A DNA stretch of 64,000 nucleotides from Trematomus loennbergii. Lineage: Eukaryota > Chordata > Actinopteri > Perciformes > Nototheniidae. Each line of letters starts with the position of its first letter. Position 1 is the first letter of the stretch. Where the stretch lies: the NCBI GenBank assembly GCA_012861695.1, contig JAAOOA010000399.1, positions 9,997,647-10,061,646 on the forward strand, given 5' to 3'. The position numbers were made by a program, and so were the translations under genes. The notes below the pieces were generated by a model. It ran no database searches. It had not been told where the DNA came from and saw only the letters and a program-made list of their open reading frames with translations. Positions 19,191 to 33,733 of this stretch are shown one piece after another.

Positions 19191-20087
19191 CAGAGGCAAA
19201 TCATCTGAGTGAAGTTAAAACTTTATGATGTTATCATGATGCTTCAGGGAAATGATCCACCCAGAGATACTGCTGCTTTTGGCTGAATCAGATTTGTTGG
19301 ACAATCTTCAAACAAATAACACTGATGTTCCCTTGGAGAGCCTTTAAAGAGAGACTGGGATATGGCCAATTTTCATTTGAACATTTACTAAGGATTTACT
19401 GCGTTGATTTCATTATCCTCACAATGACAAACACTGTCTTTGTAGTATATTGCAGACCACATGACTGGGCATGAAATGAAAATGCATTATCTATGGTCAC
19501 TCTACCATGGCAGCATTCATCTCTCTTTCATTATTTGGAGTTGGAGTAAATAATGACCAAAATACCCATGGTCTTCTTTCTTCATTTCCTCTGTCCCTCT
19601 CTGCCTCTCTCACTCGCTTCCTCTATCTGATTCCATGCGCTGATGATGATAGTGAGATTAGCTTTTCCCTTTGTCTGCCTCCTCACTCAGACAAATGCAC
19701 TCATCAGCTTAGACCTTGAGGTCAGGCTTTGTAAGCTGCTATTTATTAAGCACATAGATTCCAGAGAAGCTGGTATTAAGAATTCCTGGACAAACCGAGA
19801 GATTCACATCACATTTCTAATTAAATACCTCTGTATGAGCTCATATGTTTGTGTCTGCAAGGGTAAATACTGTATCCCTCAGCATGCTTAAGTCGAATTT
19901 AAGTCAATAACATCCCCAGGTGGTTCTCTAATGAAGTTACTGTCATTTAAGATTTAGGTTGGTAAGTAAGTTATATAGCGGTCCTTTAGTAACTGGGTTT
20001 TGGAATCAAACAATTATGGTAATGTGGAGTTTGAGTTACAGTTGTGCAAAGGTCTTACCTACTTTGGTATATTTGGTTAAGTGAAGT
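19191..20087. other. Unique DNA, no gene seen
   Basis: No supported feature. The short frames at 19,507-19,891 lack any recognisable domain. Confidence 0.5.
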
Positions 20088-20450
20088 TAGCCTGTTCTCA
20101 TTCACTGATTGTATACCTACAAAAAAGAAAACACTACGTTGTGTGTACAATCCAAGCGAGCCAAGACGTCTCAGGAAGTCAGGGGATGTAGCATAAAATA
20201 CGACAGTCCCTGCAGTGAAGGTCGGGGGGAAGGGATGGGTCGAACAAAGCAGAACTTTAACTGCTGTTTGTAAATATTGACTCATTTGAAATGTTCACAA
20301 CATGGGTACGTAACACAACATAAGGTAGTTAAATATGTGAGCTACATAACACAAGTCATTTTAAATATGTCTTTGTTCTTGTCTTAACCCAAACCATGAT
20401 CTTTCCTAAACCTAGCCAAGTAGTTTTGATGATTAAACAGGTTATTCACC
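20088..20450. repeat. Probable dispersed-repeat remnant
   Basis: The phrases CTGTTCTCATTCACTGATTG (about 20,093), TTGTGTGTACAATCC (about 20,139) and CCTAAACCTAGCCAAGTAGT (20,406-20,425) resemble, from memory, a repeat very common in percomorph genomes. No termini or target duplication could be defined. Confidence 0.4.
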
Positions 20451-21133
20451 AATCATGTACAAACCTGCTCAATTGTACAAATTCAAAAGGTAATAGCAAT
20501 AACATTAAGGAGTTTTAATTAATGTATTATACTTGGTATTGCAAAACCACACTAAGATTTGTAAGTTTGTACTACTAGGTTTAAAAATGAGTGTCTACAA
20601 ATAGTTGAATGGCTGGTTTAAATATAAGGACATGGCAATTGGAGGAAAACAGTTACCAAATCTGAATAAGTATTTATAAATCTGTCATTTTTAAATGTTA
20701 GGCTTTGGATTTTAAATATTAAAGTGTTATGTCAAAAGGAAATAGTTATGGTGAGAAGGATCCAACTGTTAATTTGGAAGTTATTACGGTGTTCAGATAT
20801 CTCTACCTTTGCTCTCTCATCATATTTTCCATTTTGTCCCACCGTGACTGGAAACACTCCATCAGAGTCTTAATTAAAAGCAAAATCACCCGGATGATTG
20901 TCCTTGATTCGTGTACCAAGAAAATCAATGAGTCATCATTGCATTTTGTTAAAGCGGGTGACTCATAAGGACATTGATGAGCATTTATGTCTGGCCATCA
21001 CAGAGATCGCAGCTCAGTAAAGGGCTGTAGAAACACCCATTAACCTTTCCATCGCTCCGTCACACTCAAAGGAAAAACTTCCCCAACTTTAACTCCCTGT
21101 GGATGTTTCAAAAATGGTGCTTACATAACACAG
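20451..21133. other. Unique DNA, possible conserved noncoding patch
   Basis: No gene. The stretch at 20,820-20,965 has even composition and TTAATTAA/TGAGTCAT-type motifs that would suit an enhancer. This is texture only, not evidence of function. Confidence 0.35.
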
Positions 21134-21147
21134 CACACACACACACA

Positions 21148-21208
<61 letters not shown>

Positions 21209-21211
21209 ACA

Positions 21212-21274
<63 letters not shown>

Positions 21275-21275
21275 T
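21134..21275 (+). repeat. (CA)n microsatellite with phase breaks
   Basis: CA array interrupted by CACCAC at about 21,154, 21,207 and 21,218, ending CACGCACACA. Confidence 0.98.
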
Positions 21276-24200
21276 GCTGTATCTCTCTCTGAAGCACCAG
21301 TGTGTTATCTCTTTGATAAAAGCACCTAAATGATGAATCGTATGGCATGCTTGCGTCTCTCAGCGCCACTCCACCTGACAAAACATCAAGTGCTTCATCT
21401 TGCTCCATTCTGTCACCGCACATCTTTTGATTAGTACACACAGCAAGACACCTGAGTGCATAAAGGAATTCTGCCTCTTCCATAAATTACACATCAGGGG
21501 TTGAGACACCAGGTTTATGTGTCACACAATCATGGGTTTGGGCTCAGGAAAGAGTCATGTTTGAAATTGCATTGCGGTGCTTTTCATTGGGAAAAAAGTC
21601 CCAGACTGACGTGCAATCTGTGGAGACAGAGAGATGGTTATCACAAAACTCATTATTGCATTTTTAATCTTGACACTCAGCGGGAGTTGACATGATTTCA
21701 TTATAAAATGTTCTTTCAGGAGTTGGTAAGACAACACAAACCTCTAAGAGCTTTTTTTTCACTTTTGTTTGACTTCTTTGTCATTTTTAACATGAAAAAA
21801 AATGAGAAGAGTGTAAAAAGCTTGACAACTGATGACAACGACATACATGCTGACAATTTACACTGCTATGCCCTTCGGAGAAAATGGTGTTCTGCAACAG
21901 ACACGTACATGTAGGATTAAATGGTTACAATGATCCAATGCAGTCCGGTATCTGAAATCGGCATTTGTGTGATATGTGTGGCCAAGATAATATTGGATTT
22001 TATGTTACGCCAGATCTAGTTAGAGGGGAAACTTGCGAGATAAGATAGCAAAGAAGGAATGTGGGATTTACTCTTTTAATTTCCCCCCTGAGGGTCAGAG
22101 CGTTGAAATGCTTTCTCCTCCACTGATATGTTCTTGCAACATTGAAACTTCAATAGGTTTTGCTGTATTATTTCAACAGGGCCTCCAAACAATTAAATAA
22201 TGTAGTTTCCAGCTGCAAAGAGGTCTGAGATTCAGCTAGTTGATTTATATATGTTTTTAAGGCAACTTGCAACAACAAACAGAAATCCAGAGAAGCTCAA
22301 TAATGTGTGCACAAAAACAGAAGCACTGCAGCTTTGCAAACCCTGGTGTGCTCTGGCAAGGCTCAGAGGCATTTGCTTGGGACAGACATCATTTAAAGCA
22401 GACTGTGCAGTATTTAAGTGACAGTGTCTTTCCTTCCTGAAACACAGAGTTACATTATTTTAATCCATTGCAGGAAATAATCGTACAGAGTGAAAAACTG
22501 TGTTCTGGAAATGTTGTCAACCTTTTCCTAAAACTGTCCATCCAAACTGTCTTCAAAGTATATCTAAGAACACGAGCCATGCCTTTGCTTCATTTTAAAT
22601 TCTTACATCTAAACTACTTCCAAAAGTTTGCTGATTAGAGCAAGTTTCAGCTGCCACCATCAATCTGTTCCCAGAGTAAGTTCTCTAGAATTCAATCTTG
22701 TAGGGAAACCAAGCACATCAGATTAATTCAGGATGGTTAAGAAAGGCTAAAAGAAACTGCAGAATGATGTTATATTATATCACCTCAAAATCACTACAGG
22801 ATATTTAACCAACATTGTTAAATAACGTTGGCTAAGTCAAGCAGCAACCAACACAAATAACCCATATATTACCAACATATGCGTCTTTGTCATCATGTTT
22901 GTATTATTAATTATTGCCTATGTGTTTTAAGCTGCTGGTAATATTTGTATACCAGCAATGGACCAAATTATTATTTGTATGTGACAAACACATTACCATC
23001 ATATCTAGCAATTCACCTATGCTCTGCGCATAGACTGTATATCTGCGGAGCGTTTTAGTCAGATTTAGCTCATTGTTTTTGATTTTATGGCCACTTGTTT
23101 TGATTCACCATGCATTCATGAATACTTTTCTGATCCATCAGTCAGTTGTTTCAGGGAAAAACAAACAAAATAAAAGATAAGAGCTAAAATGATGGTGAAT
23201 ATTGGATATGAGACACATGTATTGCATGCTAAGCACACAAATGGCGCGTGTACGCACACACACATGCAAATGGTTGACCCTTTTAAAGGGCCAGTGCAGG
23301 TTTGCTCATATATTTTATCAATTATAGAATCCACAGCTGGTATTTTCCACCATTAACATAGATATAAATAACAGTATAAACATAAATGAATATTAATGCA
23401 TACCTATTAGCATTAGCTTTGTTGCTATGGTCCCTGTGGACATCCCTTTTAGCTTCTGCTACACACTGGGCTTCACAATCAACACTCATCATGGCGGCTT
23501 AAGCAGGCGCAGGTGAAGAGCGTGTTTTCCTCTGAGAAAACGGCCTCCTCTGTCTGAATCCTGACAACAGCTTGCTAGTCTTAACGGGACAGCTTGTGGA
23601 AGGCTGTGCTCGACGTAGATGTGGTTTTTGGGTTTGTTGCCATCTCTCAATAGACTACTGATGAAAGAAAGCCATTGTCAGCACTCATTGGCAAGTAATT
23701 ACAATGCTTAAAATGACTGTATGTGTGGCTTTGTCATTATATTGAATGAATAGATGTTAAATGACACAGTACTAACACAAATTGACTACTTGTATTGTGA
23801 TGCATCTAAGTTTTCATGACATAACATGATAAGGTGAAATAAAGGCAGAGGAGATAGATGTATTGCTTGTTAACTCATTTTGTTACATTGTTTTTTTCTT
23901 TGATTATATCAGCCAAACTATTTCTCATAACATCACCCAAGCAGTTTTTCTCTGCACTCAATCATTTGTGGTAAGTTTCTTAAATGCCTTGTGATTAATT
24001 CAAATCATTATGAGTGTGCTTTATGTACACGATTTGATTGAAACATGCATTTCATTTGCATAATTACAGCGCTGTAGAGTAGAGCTTATTGTTGCGATCC
24101 AATCTTAACCACTCAGACTTGGAGCTTTGTGTATTCAAGGGGACTAATAGGAAATCACACAAATGCATTGTGTACAGTGTTCTCAATTATGCACAATAAC

Positions 24201-24423
24201 AGACTGGCCTTTCAGAGACACACAAGCCTATTTTAGGCTTACAATGTTCAGCAGAAATGGTTTGTGGTTGTTTTATAGAGCTAACTGGGAGAATAATGAT
24301 GCGCACATAGTGAATGCTGAGGGGGAGAAAATAAACAAGGGGGAAAAAATAAAAGAAGTCCCAAACAAAACTTATCATCATAAGTTTAGTAGAGAATACG
24401 TTTTGGTATGTAGTTCATGTTTT
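21276..24423. other. Unique AT-rich DNA, no gene seen
   Basis: At 23,031 a single CATAGACTGTATAT motif matches the start of the inverted repeats at 51.9 and 54.5 kb, without a visible partner. At 23,283 TTTTAAAGGGCCAGTGC resembles a TTAA-type MITE end, but no right end was found. No gene could be supported. Confidence 0.45.
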
Positions 24424-25063
24424 TTAAAGGGGACCTATCATGCAAAATGCCCTTGTTGATGTCTTTTATACATAAATATGTGTCCCCGGTGTGTCAGGGA
24501 ACTCACGCAGCGTCAGAAAATAAAACCCTCTCTCTTTTCCTCCATACCCACATCTCTAAAAACGGGGGTAAAACGGAGCTGATCCAGATTTGCGTCCGAT
24601 ATGACGTAATATTGGCAATGCGGACCCACGGCACTATCAGAAACATTGCCCGACTGTTTTGGACGTAATATGGTCTTTGTTTACATTAGCAAGCATCGCC
24701 AACACTCAGAGCTAACGCTGTACTGGAGAGAGCACATGTGTAAAACAGCAGGAAATTAACAAAGGAACTCACCTTGTGTTAAACCCGCAAGAGAAAAAGC
24801 ATTTGAGCTCCATACTGTTTCAGAAATAATTGTTGATGTGGTTTAGAACATGATGGTGTTTAATCACGGCAGCATTTAGCTGTATCTTCCGTGCAATTCT
24901 GAGCAGGCATTCGCTCCACGAATCAGCCTTTCTTTAACAGGGCTGGAATAGAGGGATATGAGGGATGTCTAAAATGCATGATCTGTTTGGTATTTTGAGC
25001 AATATATATATATCTGAGACCCATAATATATGCCTAGAAATACCATAATAGGAGACCTCTAAA
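24424..25063 (+). mobile_element. TTAA-type MITE, about 640 bp
   Basis: The left end is TTAAAGGGGACCTATCATG and the inverted right end is CTTTAGAGGTCTCCTATTATG in shape (imperfect). The left tip fits the TTAAAGGRR pattern of T2/Kolobok MITEs; the right TTAA has mutated to CTAA. There is no coding capacity. A second, truncated copy in reverse orientation lies at 43,475-43,717 and shares the phrase GCTCAAAATACCAAACAGAT. Confidence 0.75.
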
Positions 25064-25080
25064 GAAAATGTCTTTACAAG

Positions 25081-25275
25081 GGAGGCTGTGGCTCAGTGGC
25101 TGGTGTGCTGGACTTTGAATCAGGGGATAGCAAGTTCGAGTCCCACTGCAGTCAGCATGTCGTTGTGTCCCTGGGCAAGACACTTCACCCCAAATTGCTC
25201 CTGTGGGGATTGTCCACAGTACCGAATGTATGTAAGTCGCTTTGGATAAAAGCGTCTAACAAATAACATGTAGTG
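25081..25275 (+). mobile_element. tRNA-derived SINE
   Basis: The head carries split RNA polymerase III promoter boxes: box A TGGCTCAGTGG at 25,089-25,099 and box B GTTCGAGTCCC at 25,134-25,144. The body then reads TGTGTCCCTGGGCAAGACAC, a hairpin CTGTGG-(7 nt)-CCACAG at 25,201-25,219, and the tail GTCGCTTTGGATAAAAGCG that many fish SINEs and partner LINEs share. It is not a functional tRNA gene, because the acceptor stem does not close and SINE body follows. No clear target duplication was found. It begins only 17 bp after the preceding MITE. Confidence 0.88.
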
Positions 25276-28112
25276 AAAGGTTTATGCTTTTATAAAAGGA
25301 CCCTTCTAGCAGTGAAACATGTTTAAGTACGAGACATAATGTATACTTTGTATTACATTTTACCATTGTGGAAACCATATTTCTGAGTTATCATCCAACG
25401 CAGCCATTGGTTCCCATTCATTCGTTCAACTTGCTTGAGTTGTGTTATCAATCACAGTTAGGAACTCTGCACATACTTGCAATTCTGTAATTCTTGGTAA
25501 TTCAGTGCATGCATTACAAGGTCTTTATTGCCAGAACAGAGTTAATATACCTAAATAAATGTCTTAAACACAGAGGAATCTCAAATAGAGAAAGCTTAAA
25601 AAAAGTAAAATCCTTCCTCCAAAGGTATTTTTATGATTCCACTGGCCACTTTACCTGCTGCTAATCTGTTTTAAAATCCTCTGATTGATGACCGACAGAT
25701 GCAGCATGAACTGATAACACGTTTTTGTCCTTATCTAGTTTCCACACCATCAAAAGTGTGTCTGGTTTTATGTGAGCTGCAGCTCAGGAACCACAGACTC
25801 CCAGAATCACTCAGGGAGCCACAACCACGCTGCCAAAACATTTCCCATCATGAACGCTGGAGGGGAGCCCGGCATCGCGCTCTTGCATGGGGAGATAAAA
25901 GGTAGAATGTCCAAATAGTAACATACACTCTCAGGCATTATAAATCCGACCGGTGTTACATGATTTCTCACCCGTGTGCTAATCAGTGACAATACTTGAG
26001 AAGCAACAGGAGGCAACACTGACAGGTGGAGAGGAAGTCTTGATGATGGTAAACAGATTTCTCACAGTGGTTCTGAGAATAGTGAGAACATCTCTTTTTT
26101 CGAAACTCCCTAACCTCCCCATTTCCCTCCCTTTTGCATATCTCCAAAGGACCAAAGATTAGGGTTAAGGTTGTAAAAACACACAGACAATAATGCCCCC
26201 AGGGTGAAAATGCAAAGGTTTATCTATAGAGGCAACTCATCAAAAACAACCTTTTAATCATCCAGATCTGAAAGAGAGGATATCAGCCCAAGCTTATCTT
26301 TCATTTGAGACAGGATATCAGATGATCCTGATACACAGCCTTTTCTCATCATACCCAATGTCTCCAGGTCTCTTCTCCAATCCAAAATATATTCTGAGTG
26401 TTAGTTGAAGCTAACTGAACCACTCCAGAGAAACGTGACAATTGAAAATTGGAGAATTTATTACCTTCCTGACCCTAATAAAAGTATGAATTGTAATGTG
26501 TGACAAATACTGATTGTCTTTGTAGTTGTTTTGGTCTGTACTCTATTTTTATCATTGTCTGCTCTCCCTTGTAATGACTCCCCTCTCATTTGTGTTTTGG
26601 TTTTTTCAAAGCAAATGGCATCTTGAGCCTACATAGGCAGCCTATTCTCCTCTTCCTCTGTATCTCTTTCGTTCTGTTTCTTCTCATCTCTCTCCTCTTT
26701 CCCCTAATGCTGTTGAATAATGGAGAGACTGCATGCAGTAGTCATGCTGTCACTCAGCCAGTGAGGGGTGGGGGGCCTGCAGTGAATACATACGTGCGTG
26801 TGCATGTGTGTGTGTGTGTGTGTTTAGTCTGTCTGTCTGCATGCTGAAGATTAGGCTTAAGGGCACAGCCTTCCTTCTGCCAAGCACACAAGTGCATATA
26901 TAGTACATACACTCACATCATGCAATCAGCTGTAAATACACTGCCTCTTTGGTATCTAAGTGTTTTGTTTTCCCCCTTTCATTTCAAAACTTTGGCAACA
27001 GAGACCACTCATGATGCAATACAACTCACCTCCTGATATGCAATCCTCATTCAATAGTAATGTAAGTTTTGCATATGGTAGCACTACATAATATATGATT
27101 GTCTCCCTATAGCAGGAACACAAAAGATGACAAATCAGGGTCAGAAAAGAAGATGAGAGAGAGAACCACGAGTAGCAAACAGGATGATGAAATCCATGGT
27201 ACTGCAGGGCAGACATGCAATTATTTTGCATCCGATACTCTGCCATCCTTGTGGCAAGGCTAGGGGGCCCCCTGCTGCTAAAAACAGCTGGTAGGTGGAC
27301 TTGACACATCCAATCCCTATCTTCAAATTGATAGACTGGCAGAAAAACAACGCTGCAATAACCAGTGCAGGCCTCTCCACACGGCCCTTCTATTTAGTTG
27401 GCCAGATTGCCTGGTTGTTGATAGTCTCTAGACATCACTTTTAACTCACAGAGAGCAACCAGGCGAACGCAACATCTGGGGTTCCCTACCAGCTGAGCCA
27501 ATAAAAAAAGGTTGTGCATGTGGAATGGAGAGAATGTCAAAAAAAGGGAAGAATACAAAATGCTATTGATCCGATGGGGGTTCATGTAAATGGTTAAATA
27601 GAGGGGGGTCAGGGTAATCTCGCTCCGTCTCCCCTTTTTGCTCTTTTTCCTTTTCTCCATCCCTTTCTTTTCCCACTCCAGTGCCCGTCACAGCTGGGAA
27701 GGGGCTTTTGCTTGCCTTTGGCCCAATTAGCCAGGGCTTAAGGCGCAAAGCATGTTGAGGGGAGTAGGTCCAAGCTCGGTTTAGTCTAGTTCAGCATGGC
27801 TTGGCTTGGGTTTGGCTCGAGTTCCTGCTTTGAGCTGCTATGCAATTATAATTAAGGTTGTCCTCTGACACATACACACAAAGGAAATTATTGTCCCCTC
27901 AAACGTTTCTGCATCTTACATTTTAGCATAGACTTTCTCTTCCTCTATTGCCATCTTTTCCACACAAACACACATTTTCCCTACTGCACATGGTTCGGGC
28001 TCAGCGATCTGGCATAGCTTCACAAAGACACAAAAACTCCCAAAAGGAAAAAGGAACAATACTATTTCATCCCGCTCTTTAATAGCCCCATCCTTTCTGC
28101 TCCCATAAATGT
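25276..28112. other. Unique DNA, no gene seen
   Basis: Contains a short GT run at about 26,804-26,822 and a pyrimidine patch at 26,650-26,705. No exon or transposon end could be supported. Confidence 0.5.
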
Positions 28113-28142
28113 CCCTGTCCCTGTGTCCCTGTGTCCTGTGTG

Positions 28143-28181
<39 letters not shown>

Positions 28182-28203
28182 GACCTCTCTCTCTCTGTCT
28201 CTG

Positions 28204-28280
<77 letters not shown>
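28113..28280 (+). repeat. Compound simple repeat (CCCTGTGT)n, (TCTG)n, (CT)n
   Basis: CCCTGT-type units (28,113-28,140) are followed by about eight TCTG units (28,145-28,178), then two copies of a unit containing CTCTGACCTCTC, then a CT run of about 37 units ending near 28,280. The purine-rich complement is a potential triplex former. The overlapping Arg-Glu-repeat frame is an artefact. Confidence 0.98.
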
Positions 28281-31488
<3,208 letters not shown>

Positions 31489-31496
31489 GTTTTGTT

Positions 31497-32333
31497 GGTA
31501 CCACTTTACAATAAGACTAACCTTATAAAGGATTGATAAAGGGTTTATAATTAGGATATGAATTAGGTTGTAAACACTTTATTAATCATTAAGAACCATT
31601 TATAAACCAGTTCTAACATAGTTTGCATACATCAACACAGGCTCACTATTTGGCAAGATGACTAAGCCTTATATTGGCTACTGTAGTGGCAAACTTTATA
31701 TGTAGTTCAAACTTTATATGTTACCTAATATGGTAAAACCAAATGCAGTAGTTCCATGATGATGTATTTCAGTTCATGTCCTTTGTTCAACTTATGATTA
31801 ACCTTAAGAATGTCTGGGGGTGAAACACAGTGTCGTGAGCAAGCTCCTTAGGAGCATCTGTGTGTCAGGCACAGTGTCTCGAACAAGTTCCTGTGTTTGT
31901 TCCCTGTCTTACAATGAGTTCCTGATTTCCCAGTTATATCTGTCTTTGACCCACAATGAGTTCCTGCTTTCCTCACTTCCATCTGTCTTAAACAGGTTCC
32001 TGTCTTTAACTAGTTCCTGATTTACTATATTAGCAATGTACAGTTTCTGTTCCTCTGGAAAGCAGGCGTAGCGAGAATCAACTTAGTGAGCAACAGATAC
32101 CAAGGATGCTGGCTGATGAAGACGAAGTAAGCTAGGTAGCCAATATAAGGCTTAGCAGTACAGATGAATGTGGGCTCTCTATTTGGCAAGCAATCGGTCA
32201 CAGTTGCCCTGTTTATCTCATGTCTTATAAAAGCTTATTCATGATTTATAAAGTGTTCACAACCTAATTAATAAATGAATGACAAACTATTCGTAAACCC
32301 TTTATAAGGGTAGTCTTATTGTAAAGTGCTACC
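31497..32333 (+). mobile_element. Non-autonomous hAT element with nested inverted repeat
   Basis: The left end is GGTACCACTTTACAATAAGA and the inverted right end GGTAGCACTTTACAATAAGA; similarity continues for about 35 bp. A perfect 8-bp target duplication, GTTTTGTT, flanks it at 31,489-31,496 and 32,334-32,341, which supports hAT. There is no transposase frame. Inside, CTAAGCCTTATATTGGCTA (about 31,662) recurs inverted at about 32,137, and the phrase CTATTTGGCAAG occurs both just before the first arm and after the second. This suggests a second element or rearrangement nested inside. Loose repeats of GAGTTCCTGNTTTCC type lie between the arms (31,850-32,030). Confidence 0.85.
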
Positions 32334-32341
32334 GTTTTGTT

Positions 32342-33387
32342 TGGGTTCAGTACAAAACTATGTCTCTACAAAAAATGCTAATAACATTAAAACCCACACA
32401 GGTGATTTCACTTATCAGACCTTTGCTCAGGTTGAGTTCATCATCGAAACCCATATCCTAATAAACTTGTGAAGCTGTTGTGCTTCCCTAACAGGTGCAT
32501 GAGAACTAACGGGGAGTGATGGATCTGTCAATCAAACACAGTCCTGGGACTAATGAAGCATAATAAGGGACAACACCTGTGTGGGCAACACATTCTCACT
32601 CATAACTTGTCAAATATGGCTGGTTGGTCACTGTCCCCACACTTCAAACTATAACCCTCTCGTCCTCTAGCGGTAGTTTTGGACATGTCAAGGACTGCAA
32701 GTCAATTCCGCTTGACACAGAAATAATGACTTTGTGTTGACAGGAAATGCAGAGTTTCTACTTGTCACATGCATACAGTCCAAAAGTGCTGGGTTTGGCT
32801 TTAGAAAATGCTGTGTCAAAAATAACTTTTGTTTGTTGTGTGATAAGTAGGCTTGAGGTTTTACAGCTGTTGTTCTGACTTAGTTGGCCTTTGATCTCAG
32901 CTGGAAAATAATTTAGCTGAAGCCACAAACCTCAACAGAAAAAGGTTACAATTTGAGTGGGTCACAAACACAATCAATCATATACAGCAGTTCCCTTGTT
33001 TCAATGGATAATCATGGTATCATATTATTACAGATCATTTATGAATAACTTCTATAGTCAAAAGTAGTACAAAGAAAACAAAGAGAAGTAGGAGTGAGAC
33101 AAATGTTGCTTGGGAACCCTACATAAATAGAATGAGCTCTCATGCTAAAATCTTTATAAAAACAGAAGTAAATACTGACATTGTTCTGCCAATGGTTGTC
33201 CAATCTGTTATTAATGCCTAATTCCCAGTGAAAGTCATTCTAGCCAACACCAACACGGCTGGCTCGATACTGTACAAACACAGTCATCCTGTCCGCCATG
33301 CTGCGAGCAACAGAAGGGACAACACAAGACAGGTGGTGGCTACATGTGATTCATTGTTCCTGTAAGAAAGCACAAGTCCCACTGGTC
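32342..33387. other. Unique DNA, no gene seen
   Basis: No supported feature. Confidence 0.5.
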
Positions 33388-33486
33388 GCCATCTCTCCTC
33401 CCTGTTTCTCTCTCCTTCCCTCTTTCTATCTCACTCTCCCTCTCTCCTTCCTCTCTCATCTGTCCCTCCTTCTTCCTCTTCTCAGA
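33388..33486 (+). repeat. Polypyrimidine tract (CT-rich, imperfect)
   Basis: About 100 bases of almost only C and T, with TCTC, CCTT and CCCT units. It is a potential triplex former or decayed simple repeat. Confidence 0.85.
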
Positions 33487-33664
33487 TTAGGTGTGAAGAA
33501 TAATTAGCGGGTACTGAAAAGCCCCGGGTGGACTGGATACACATGGGAGCCTGGTCACTTTCTCCACCACCAAATGTCCCTGGCAACACAGCTGACTGTG
33601 GGCCATGGTGTGTTGGTAATGAGCGTGCTGCAGTCACGTATGAGTGTGTCTGTCACTGTGTGTT

Positions 33665-33685
33665 TGTGTGTGTGTGTGTGTGGTG

Positions 33686-33716
<31 letters not shown>

Positions 33717-33733
33717 TGTGTGTGTGTGTGGTG
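33665..33733 (+). repeat. (GT)n microsatellite with phase breaks
   Basis: GT array with GTGGTG breaks at about 33,682, 33,709 and 33,730. Confidence 0.98.

Noticed and set aside
23283..23640. Possible TTAA-type MITE starting TTTTAAAGGGCCAGTGC
   Set aside because: No inverted right terminus or target duplication was found within 1 kb.
25081..25152. tRNA gene at the SINE head (also 50,643-50,714)
   Set aside because: Boxes A and B are present, but the acceptor stem does not close and SINE body and tail follow. It is a tRNA-derived SINE, not a tRNA gene.
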